64,000 nucleotides of DNA from NCBI GenBank assembly GCA_023014335.1, contig JAECYW010000008.1, forward strand, positions 744,001 through 808,000. The letters are read 5' to 3'. This DNA is from Galerina marginata (Eukaryota; Basidiomycota; Agaricomycetes; Agaricales; Galerinaceae). The position numbers and the translations under genes were made by a program. Below, piece after piece: positions 33,095 through 42,407 of this stretch; within the stretch, counting starts at the first letter, position 1, and every line of letters begins with the position of its first letter. Below the pieces are notes generated by a model. That model was not told the origin of the DNA and made no database searches. It saw only the letters and a list, made by a program, of their open reading frames with translations.

Positions 33095-36000
33095 ATGGTA
33101 TGTGTCCTTCCACTCACATAATTTAATAAAATTGTCCAATGAGTTGTTTTATAGTGGACGAAGAGAATCGGTAACTGCAAGCCTCCCGTATTGCAGAACG
33201 TGGAACGCGAAATATGGAAAACTTTACTTGACATAGCGTCCGCAAAAAAAGCGCCATTGCCAGCATTACTAGACTGCTTCGATCGCATTGACTGGGATGA
33301 GATTCGTAACGCCGACTGTCCGAATTGGTTCACCGAAGGTGAGGAGGTAGTTAGTCAATGTAGAATTCATACTCAACGCATCGAATCATAGGTTTTGACG
33401 ACAAAAACACACCTATCCTCCAAGACGTCAACGACTTTGATCTAGCGTCGGCTGTACCCGATGACTGGACGCACGCGCAAACGTTCCTCGATGCAGGTAA
33501 ATAGTACACAAGCTAGCCTCCTAGTTAACTTTAGTTGACGACGTTGTAGTGGCAAGGCGATCGTCTGCTTCTAGGCCGCCTGACTTTAGCGAGCCTGAGG
33601 TTGGCAGTAACGAGAATCAGTTGACACCCATTACTGGTGGAGATGAGGATACGGGGGGGGATAACCAACAACGACAACCCACTACGCCTGAAGCGACTGA
33701 TGCAATCCACAATGACGCCGTGCCGCTTCCTACTGACACGCCAGCGCCTGCTCCTATTACCTCTGGGGATCCGCCAAATCAAAACCCATCGCTCAGTTCA
33801 CCCCCTAGTGATTCATTGTTGGCGCCAATAGTACCCGGAGAAAACCCTTCATCAACACAACCATTAAGTGATACCCAGTCTACAACGATTGGAAAGCGCA
33901 AGAATCACGAAAATAAAGACGGTTCTCTGCGTAATGGTAATAACAAGCGACTGAGAAGTGTAACCGTCAAAAGAACATCTTCACTCGCTCAGGATATTCC
34001 CGCTCCATTTGAGCTGGTCGAATTTCAATCAACCGACAAAAAGGTTGAGTTCATTGACATTGACGCTATTGTGGTACGTTTTTTTGTCAAGTCCTTATTC
34101 TCTTGACTCCAACTAAACAAATTATTAGTCGGGCAGGCCTGATACAAACAGTGACGTTTGCGACGGTGCTACAGTAAGTCTACAGGCCAAAAAGGGATAA
34201 TTAACGAATAACAATGTCAACAGAAAATTAAAAATATTGACCGTCCCTCCTTCACTGTTTACAATCCAAAGGGACAGCCCAGAATTATAACCCCCGAGCT
34301 CCATGTGCGTACAACATGATCGTTTTTATTGTACTTGCTAAGTGACAGGATAGGACAAATATCAACTTGACGAAATTTTCGCTTTATTCGACGCTTCAAC
34401 AATGTCATACACCGACGAAAAGCCAAGTTTTATGACAGCACCGACAGACTCGGCCTTTGTGATCATGACGGAGGAAGATTCAATGAAAAAAAATCAAAAG
34501 GAATTGCTCAACTTGTCGGCTCACAAAATATTGGTACTGACGGATTCTGCCGTCGAATTAACGAACTTCGACGAAAGCGGACTATCCGAACTTAAGGACC
34601 TTGACGCAGTTCTCTCCGTACAAGGTGAATCATTTTATGCATCGTGCTCTTAATTAATCGCTAATAAGAAATAGACTTTTCCGTTCCCCCTGAAGATGGC
34701 AGTTTCAAAAAACGGAATAAGAAAGCGACTCTAGAAAACATTCTTGAATGCGCTAGAGATCCGCTGGGAAAGATCCTAAATGCGCTCGATATCCCAATGG
34801 GTTGGAAAGGTGCAGCGCCAACCCCCTTTTCTTCGGAAACTAGAGCATGGATAGCGACAGAGGGACTGCCTTATTGCAAGGATGACGTCCTTCCCGCTAA
34901 CGCTCTTCGGTGGGCGTTGGTCACTACCAAAGGTGCACACCATCCGTGGCACATTGACGCAAATGGCTGTGGTGCATTCCTCGTTGGCGGCTGTGGTGGG
35001 AAAGTTATTTTCGTCGGAACGCCGCACACTAAAGGGGCGTTCCATCAAATCGATTTGTTTTTAAAAGACTTCGACCAATACGCACCTTGCACGGATCGAT
35101 GGAAAATAGAAGCGATATACTTGGAGCAGGGCGATAAAATGTAAGCATTACATCTTTCTTAAGCCATATTTATTAATGAATCAATTAGCATTCTCCCTCC
35201 AAACACGCCTCATTCGGTATTCACCGCCGAGAACTCCATCTTTCACGGTGGTCACTTCATCAGCTCTCCAACCATGATGGAAACACTTGTCGGAATCGTC
35301 CATAACTTTTTCTGCAACAACATATCCACCAACACCGATCACCCAGAGTGGCGTGATTTGATACACCGAATGACTGTCTTCTACCACGACGTCATTGTTT
35401 CGAGAAGGCTACTTCGAGATCCACAAACTCAGCTTCATGCTCCAACGTTGACCGACTTAAACTCGCTGCTGAATTTGTTCTCAATGTGTGCAATCTCAAT
35501 CTTCACGAACGCTTTCTCACCCGAAACATATGATCATACTGAACCAGTCCACACCGGATTCGTCTACTCCTCCCATCGGGAAATGTACGACCTTAACGCG
35601 ATGAGCGGCTTTACCCGGGCAAAGTGCATTCACCACAGAGCTTTAGCCTGGGAAATAATCCACCACATAGACGCCAAATACACATTCATCATTCCAGCGA
35701 CAAATAAAGCCCTGAGCGCTTTCGACGACATATTCATTCCCTTTATTTCCAACCTGGCACGCGCCATGATCGCTTACGATCAAGAAATAGCCTCTTGGGT
35801 CTTCAAACCTTCAATAGTTGTTCTCCCCTCTGGCGCATTTGAATCGCAAATCAAGGCTTGCTTTCATGCGCACGATGCCATACTGCAGGCTATCGACAAC
35901 TGTGACAAACCTATCTCCCTCATTTTTCCTTTCGAATTCGACTGCGTGATAACTCCTGCAATAGATTACGACAGCATTCCAGTTGGTAAGTCACTGTCTG

Positions 36001-36227
36001 CTGGCTCGATGACTTGACTAACAAATTATGCTTTCCAAGTTGTTAAAACGTCGGGTGAAACGAGTTTAGACATCCTATATGAAAGTGGTCGTGAATCATC
36101 TTGGAAATTGTGGGTGGAACCGGATGATTTGAATCAAGACTGGAACATGGATGACGAGGAAGATGAGGAAGATGAGGACGATGAAGACGAATACTTACCG
36201 GTAGCCAAACGCGCAAGAAGGCGTTGA
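33095..36227 (+). CDS. JmjC-like protein with long N-terminal region
   Basis: Predicted 887-residue protein from ten exons: 33095-33097, 33155-33338, 33392-33496, 33550-34073, 34129-34173, 34224-34304, 34354-34624, 34675-35140, 35189-35985 and 36040-36227. The first exon would be the ATG alone. Residues about 95-270 are Pro/Ser/Thr-rich with basic KRK and KR patches. The core has the metal-binding pattern of a JmjC cupin: HHPWHID with His497 and Asp499, then PPNTPHSVFTAEN and FHGGHF with a third histidine near 579-582. The C-terminus is a Glu/Asp run followed by KRARRR, a likely nuclear signal. A 2-oxoglutarate/Fe(II) oxygenase or histone-demethylase-like activity is plausible but unproven. 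It lies about 450 bp before the Helitron Rep frame. Confidence 0.65.
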
Positions 36228-36671
36228 TAGATTGAGGATTATGTATGCATTTTTTGCCGTCAAAGTCTTATGTACGCAATGTGTTAAATCCGAAAAAATT
36301 TGGCCGACAGTCGGCTTCAACAATGATAGGGGTTACCTCTCCTTATCAACCCGGTGATCCACAATCTCTCTTCCCTTCCACCACCATGCTCAACCCGTTA
36401 TTCCTTTTTACACTCATACTGACATTCCTGGTGACTTATGAGAAGCATTCAAATACACCAGCTACAGCACGATGCCGGGAAGCCATCCTCATTGAACCAA
36501 GCGGTAAGAGTCGTAGCCACGATGTGGACGATCTCACATTGACAACTACCAACAGGTCTTAGCTTTTCCTCACATACGTCTATCGCGCACCTACGCAGAT
36601 CTCAAGAAGATCTAGCTAGACATAACCCGACGGGTGGCGGCGTAACCGCTATTCTATGCAGTTCACTCGAT
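36228..36671. other. leader region before the Helitron Rep frame
   Basis: A 105-codon frame (36245-36562) contains a hydrophobic stretch but is not otherwise convincing. The region most likely holds the Rep promoter or a missing first exon of Rep. Confidence 0.35.
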
Positions 36672-39600
36672 GTGACGATCTCGATTAGGCTGTCCTCGGA
36701 TACGTGTAGTAGCTCCCTGGCCAGCGCATTGACCGTCCACGGATTTTGTCCCGCGTACACCCCTTTCCCACATTGTAATGATATGCTTACTGGCAGCCAT
36801 TCACTGTGTGTAGAAGACTTTGATCCCTTAGAACGACAACTGCTTGACTTTGTTCAATGGGGTGCTACATCAATAGCTTGGGACTTTATAAATTCACCCC
36901 TGTCGCCGTTGTCGCCCGTAATTTTCGAACAAGAGATACCACAGATTGGTATTTCAGAGCCTTACCTGTGTGCGCATCACTGTTTTTCTTTCCCAAAAAC
37001 TTTCGCGGTGCGCGCCCAATGGGCCTACCTGAAAATCGTGCGCCACTATTTAACAAAATTGGATTTCTGGTTCGAGGCTAATCGCGTCCGCATCTATGAA
37101 CCCAATGGCTGGCTAAATTTCACGCGCTTCTGGGTAGACACATTGTTTGATGACTTCGTCAGCTCTACAAGGCAAGACGTCATTGTTACCAAAAATTATA
37201 CGGTCATTATTCCCAACGTAAATGAACAATCCGAATTAGAGGAAGCACCAAAACGACACTGTGGAGGCGGTATAGCCTCTAGAAAAAAAGTGATGAAAGG
37301 TTCACTACTCAAAGAGTTTATTGACCCGGAAGCAGGACTTACAGTGCTGGGAACAGATTATGTGCTTGTCGACTACATGAACGACGTCGAACTGGAGGCA
37401 TTTACTGTGGCCAATCCTCGCTGCATTCCCGCTCGTTTACCAGTACATTTACATGCAGAATATCTTGGAGTTGCTGATATTAGGACTCTAGGGAACCGTC
37501 ACGATATATTCATTCACTCCAAACTTAGCCGCAAAGAGGCTATTTCAAAATTTGATAATGCTCATCATTGTGATACTTGTGATAGCCATCGTTGCGTCTT
37601 TCTACCTCAGCACAAAGAAGACTCCTTTCTGTTTCTATCCGAAATACGGCGGTTCATCAGGGATGACGAGTCAATAGACCTTGATGATCACGAAGAAGTG
37701 ATAATTCGCGCCTATCAATCAGAAGACATTGCAATGGCAAGCAAAGACGTTTTAAAAGCCGATATACCGCTACGTTTCTTATGCGACTCTCAACCTCTTT
37801 CGTTACTGCGAGATATTGCCAAACTACATGGCTTGGATATTCCTATCAGCGCCAGAGCACGAAAAGTCATTGGATCCTTAAAAGAACACAAGTGCACGAA
37901 CTGCCCTTCTTTCGTGTCATTTATCCAAGCAAAACCAAAGCGCTCACTATATATGAAGCTCACTGACATCAAAGATTACATCCAGGGTGAATATATACCA
38001 CTACATGATGATCGGGTCGTGAGATTCACTGGTTATCAAAATGCTGAAGAATGCATGGATATTGACAACGTTATCAAAGCCAATATACCCTTGCACATCC
38101 TCTGTAACTTTCAAGTCCTCTCTTCGCTCAGAAATATAGCTGAGCTTCACGGCATAGGGACCGCCGGATCGTCGGCAGTATTGTCCGCAGCTCTCAGTCG
38201 ACATATCTGCAAAAATTGTCCGGATTTTATCTGCTTATTCTCACAGGTCGCCAAACACGAGCGAACAAATATGACTTACTCTGATCTTGCGCCGTTTTTA
38301 ATCGATCCCGTCGACAACGACGACGCCAACAATGAAAATGTTCAATTTCACAGCTACGAAACCGCAGGGAACTCAGGAAATTCAACTGCGTTGGTCCGTG
38401 CAAACATACCCCTAGACTTACTTTGCGACACTCAGCCTTTACCTGTTTTGCGAGTGATCGCTTCAGCCCACAACATTTATACTCACGAAAATGCTACGTT
38501 GACAAAGATTATTGATGCCTTAAAGTCACACTCCTGCGATTCATGTCCTACTTTTGTCACTTTTCTGAGAAGACCAGAAAAGGAACGTGAAGCAGTCGTG
38601 CCCGATGTTCAGTTCCCGCCGAGCCCTCTCACTACAAGGCAATTACACGCAACGATGACCGCCTGTGCGGCTGAATTTGATCCTGCCAAAATACAAGAAT
38701 CTGGTTGTGCGGTATGTGGGGCACTCACTCTTGAGCGAGAACTTACACCTATTTCTAAGGGTACGTACGACCTTAATTTATTGCGCAGTCATCTAACCAG
38801 AGTGGAAAGAAATTCCGAAGCCGACCCAATAGAACCTATTGACCAACCCATCTTAGCCTCCGGTTGTTCTGGGGTATGTATGACTTGCCATTCTTCATTG
38901 ATGAGCGGAGAGGTCCCTGTGAATGCACTTGCCAATGGATTGTGGATGGGAGACGTTCCAGATGTATTGCGTAACCTCACTTTTGCGGAACAGATGTTGA
39001 TACCGCGAATCAGACATAATCGCTGCCTGGTTCGTGTATCATCTGGTAGGGCAAAAATGATTGCAAACGTCGTTATGCTTAATAACCCAATTCCACAGAT
39101 ATACAAAGTTCTACCGCCTCCCAGAGCAGATCTCGACGAAGTTCTTGCCTTCGTTTACATGGGGAGTTCGGCTCCCACTCCAGAAGATTTTGCAAGAACA
39201 CCTCTGTTGGTAAGGCGCAATAAAGTTGCCAATGCATTGAATTGGCTAAAGCTAAATAACCGGGAGTACGAAGATATTGAAATATCTGAAAAAAATCTAT
39301 CGACATACCCCGAAGAAGGCATCCCCGTTGCGGTGGACTTCCGTAAGACTGATGGGATCGCAAATAAGCTGCCTTCAGAAATGAGTCTGAACGACAACGA
39401 TGTCGAAGATGGGACCGAAGATGGGCCATGCCCTTTCACCGTGCATGGCTTGACTGGCGAAGAGTACTCAACGCTTTCTCCTAAAGCCATGAAAGCATTA
39501 GCGCTCAGGCACTTGCAAGCGGAAGGCAAGGTTTTAGGCATTGGCCACAATGGAATCCCCCTTTCAATGTACGATCACCCTGAAGCTTATCCAAAAATGT

Positions 39601-42407
39601 TTCCCTGGCTTTTCCCGTATGGCTTCGGCGGCCTTGGACAGCAACATCTTCGGCGGAAGCTGTCTGAAAGTGCGCATAAAAAACATTTACTAATGTTCCA
39701 TGACAAAAGATTTCAGAATGATGTTCATTTTCCCATAATTGCTTTTAACCACGAACAGATGAAAAGCGCAATCACTGGCAGCTTTTTAGCAGCTAAACGC
39801 GGGAACTTTGAGAATGTTGCCAATCGTTTGTCAAAATTAAATCCCCACACACTCGTTAACATTGCCGCTTCTCTGCGGTCGGGAGAGAGCTTCACTCCTG
39901 TCACGGAGGATGAGAAAACATGCTTCTCGTTGCTGAACGACTTAGACCACATTGGCGGCCACGTACAGGGATCGCTATCATCGAAAAAGTTTCGTAGAAA
40001 TGAGCTATGGTCGCTCATGTCGTTCAAAGGTGCGCCACTCTGGTTCATCACATTTTCTCCCGCGGACTCAAGACATCCACTAAGTATCTACTACGCTGGT
40101 ACCAAAATTGACTTTGACCCAACCGTCCCACTATCGGCAAAAGAGAGGTCAATAATGGTAGCTCAAAACCCCGTAGCAGCCGCACGGTTTTTTCGATTCA
40201 TGGTCAATGCATTCATTCGGCATGTGCTGGGGGTCGGGGGCAATTCCCAAGGTTTCTACGGCGAGACAGACGCATATTACGGAATGGTTGAACAACAGGG
40301 TAGGTTAACTTTACATCTTCATATGCTATTATGGATTAAAGGCTGTCCAAGCCCACAAGAGATCCGAGACAAATTAAAAGCTGGAAATGAAGATTTCCAA
40401 AAAGCGCTAGTAGAATACTTGGAAAATACTCACTCTGGTGATTTCTTGACTGGCTCAATCGACGAAATTCGTCAAAGAGTCTACGGCGTAAGCGGAGACG
40501 ATGCCGAACCTCCTCCTCAAGCTCACGATCCCACCTTATACGTAACACCAATGCCTCCAGAAATATGCCAAGATGACAATTGTGGAGGGTGCACACTGTG
40601 TCCAAAAGAAACTGAGTGGATTCAGTCATTTAAAGAAGAAGTAGACAATATTGTCCTACGTTCCAATGTCCATTCCTGCAAGGCTTCGTCCAAGAACAAA
40701 AACCTCGATAGAGATGGACAACCAAACAACGCACCCAAGGGTTGCATAACAGCCGATGGTACATGCGCCGCCAGATTCCCTAGGGACCTTTATGAGCGCA
40801 CGATAGTAGACCCTGAAGATGGACATATCGACATGAAAAAAAGTGAACCATTTATTAATACATTTAGTCCCCCCTTGACGGCTCTTATGAGATGCAATAC
40901 CGACACGACGTCATTGTTATCAGGAACAGCCGTAAAAGCCGTAATTTCATACGTGACCGACTACGTCACCAAACAGGCGCTTAAAACACATCAGCTATTC
41001 ACAACAGCATACGAAGTTCTACAAAAACAAAACGACGAACCAATCGACCACTCCAAACCTCTCAACGGCGCGCGTAGAACCCTGCTAAAAATTGTCAACT
41101 CCTTATCGACAAAGCTCGAGATAGGAAGCCCAATGGCTGCAATGTACTTATTGGGTCATGATGACCACTATACTAGCCATAAGTTTGTACCATTTTACTG
41201 GAGATCATTCGTCGCCCAAATACGGCGTGAGACTAATATCCTCGTACCTGTCGTAAACGACTATCCTGACTTAGAACTACAGCTTGATGAGGCCCAAGCC
41301 GACGCTGAAAGAGTGGAAATTGGACAAGTAGACCAGAAATTCTTTATCAAGAGTAATGTACATGACTATATACACCGGCCCCTTAGATATGAAAATACTA
41401 ATCTATACAACTGGGTACAAGGAAGTACCAAAAACAACCGGACCAAGACAGAAATAAAAATATTCAAGTACTTGCTCCGACTCTTCGAAGGACCCAATAT
41501 CAGCTCGGTGAATAGCGTGGACGATGTGGATCTCGCAATCATCCCAGACACATTGAAGGACAAGAGCGAGCAGACACTACAACTACTACTTCAACGCCAC
41601 TTGAGAAATGCATACCAGCGTGGCCACCCCCAGTTTTTGACCCACTACCCGTCTTTCAATCGTCACCGATTAGGCATAATTGTGCCCAATTTTTTGGGTG
41701 GCGGACTACCAAGATCAGACGAGGGTGACCGTGAATTCTATTGCTCAACTATGATGACCCTTTTCAAGCCTTTTCGCCATGGCCAAGATTTAAAAAATTC
41801 AAACGAAAGGTGGGATGACGCATACACAAGCCACAAATTCACTGACAGAGAAAAAGAACTTATGAAAAACTTTAATTTACGTTACGAGTGTTTAGACGCC
41901 CGTGATGACCACAGTGCGAAGCGAAAAGCCGCACACGCACTCGCTTTCATGTCTAATCTCCAAAACTCGGGAAATAACTCTTCTTACGACCTAGATGAAA
42001 GAGACGCAGACCTTGTCAGAGAAGCCGCCGAACATGGATTATACGACGAATTGTGGATATCAGATCACCAAGATATTTTGCGCCAAGAACAAGAACACGA
42101 AATGGACCGCATCCTACACTCTGCAGGTTATTTCAAGTCTGAGGGAGAGGTCTCATTTACTGAGATCAAGGATAACAAACCTACCATATCTCTCTCCCCA
42201 AGTGGATGGGCAAATGTGGTCAAAAATATCAGAGATGCTGTACTGAAAAGCTTTAGGATCCAGAGTAACAGTAAGGAAGAAAGGAACCAGCTGAACGGTT
42301 TGCCCCAAACTCACTCAAAAGCTAATGCTGAAATAGTCCGTTTACTAGATGCAAAATACTTTTTGAATGACTACAAGCCAAAACACAAAAGGCACAAAAC
42401 ATCATAG
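36672..42407 (+). CDS. Helitron Rep protein, HUH/Y2 nuclease part
   Basis: Uninterrupted frame of 1,911 codons; the true start may be a later ATG or an upstream exon. The N-terminal third has three copies, about 107 residues apart, of a unit that starts IPLxxLCxxQxL, passes through an LHG-type helix and ends HxCxxCPxF (starts near residues 362, 468 and 575). A second cysteine-rich stretch follows near 680-750. The Helitron-like N domain begins around residue 970 with PWLFPYGFGGLG. The HUH motif is LHLHMLLW with His1215 and His1217, and the Y2 pair is SYVTDYV with Tyr1427 and Tyr1431, the usual four-residue spacing. This is the rolling-circle nuclease that nicks and joins strands in Helitron transposition. 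The frame ends in TAG inside a 37-nt overlap with the helicase frame. All key catalytic residues are present. Confidence 0.9.
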   Translation: MTISIRLSSDTCSSSLASALTVHGFCPAYTPFPHCNDMLTGSHSLCVEDFDPLERQLLDFVQWGATSIAWDFINSPLSPLSPVIFEQEIPQIGISEPYLCAHHCFSFPKTFAVRAQWAYLKIVRHYLTKLDFWFEANRVRIYEPNGWLNFTRFWVDTLFDDFVSSTRQDVIVTKNYTVIIPNVNEQSELEEAPKRHCGGGIASRKKVMKGSLLKEFIDPEAGLTVLGTDYVLVDYMNDVELEAFTVANPRCIPARLPVHLHAEYLGVADIRTLGNRHDIFIHSKLSRKEAISKFDNAHHCDTCDSHRCVFLPQHKEDSFLFLSEIRRFIRDDESIDLDDHEEVIIRAYQSEDIAMASKDVLKADIPLRFLCDSQPLSLLRDIAKLHGLDIPISARARKVIGSLKEHKCTNCPSFVSFIQAKPKRSLYMKLTDIKDYIQGEYIPLHDDRVVRFTGYQNAEECMDIDNVIKANIPLHILCNFQVLSSLRNIAELHGIGTAGSSAVLSAALSRHICKNCPDFICLFSQVAKHERTNMTYSDLAPFLIDPVDNDDANNENVQFHSYETAGNSGNSTALVRANIPLDLLCDTQPLPVLRVIASAHNIYTHENATLTKIIDALKSHSCDSCPTFVTFLRRPEKEREAVVPDVQFPPSPLTTRQLHATMTACAAEFDPAKIQESGCAVCGALTLERELTPISKGTYDLNLLRSHLTRVERNSEADPIEPIDQPILASGCSGVCMTCHSSLMSGEVPVNALANGLWMGDVPDVLRNLTFAEQMLIPRIRHNRCLVRVSSGRAKMIANVVMLNNPIPQIYKVLPPPRADLDEVLAFVYMGSSAPTPEDFARTPLLVRRNKVANALNWLKLNNREYEDIEISEKNLSTYPEEGIPVAVDFRKTDGIANKLPSEMSLNDNDVEDGTEDGPCPFTVHGLTGEEYSTLSPKAMKALALRHLQAEGKVLGIGHNGIPLSMYDHPEAYPKMFPWLFPYGFGGLGQQHLRRKLSESAHKKHLLMFHDKRFQNDVHFPIIAFNHEQMKSAITGSFLAAKRGNFENVANRLSKLNPHTLVNIAASLRSGESFTPVTEDEKTCFSLLNDLDHIGGHVQGSLSSKKFRRNELWSLMSFKGAPLWFITFSPADSRHPLSIYYAGTKIDFDPTVPLSAKERSIMVAQNPVAAARFFRFMVNAFIRHVLGVGGNSQGFYGETDAYYGMVEQQGRLTLHLHMLLWIKGCPSPQEIRDKLKAGNEDFQKALVEYLENTHSGDFLTGSIDEIRQRVYGVSGDDAEPPPQAHDPTLYVTPMPPEICQDDNCGGCTLCPKETEWIQSFKEEVDNIVLRSNVHSCKASSKNKNLDRDGQPNNAPKGCITADGTCAARFPRDLYERTIVDPEDGHIDMKKSEPFINTFSPPLTALMRCNTDTTSLLSGTAVKAVISYVTDYVTKQALKTHQLFTTAYEVLQKQNDEPIDHSKPLNGARRTLLKIVNSLSTKLEIGSPMAAMYLLGHDDHYTSHKFVPFYWRSFVAQIRRETNILVPVVNDYPDLELQLDEAQADAERVEIGQVDQKFFIKSNVHDYIHRPLRYENTNLYNWVQGSTKNNRTKTEIKIFKYLLRLFEGPNISSVNSVDDVDLAIIPDTLKDKSEQTLQLLLQRHLRNAYQRGHPQFLTHYPSFNRHRLGIIVPNFLGGGLPRSDEGDREFYCSTMMTLFKPFRHGQDLKNSNERWDDAYTSHKFTDREKELMKNFNLRYECLDARDDHSAKRKAAHALAFMSNLQNSGNNSSYDLDERDADLVREAAEHGLYDELWISDHQDILRQEQEHEMDRILHSAGYFKSEGEVSFTEIKDNKPTISLSPSGWANVVKNIRDAVLKSFRIQSNSKEERNQLNGLPQTHSKANAEIVRLLDAKYFLNDYKPKHKRHKTS

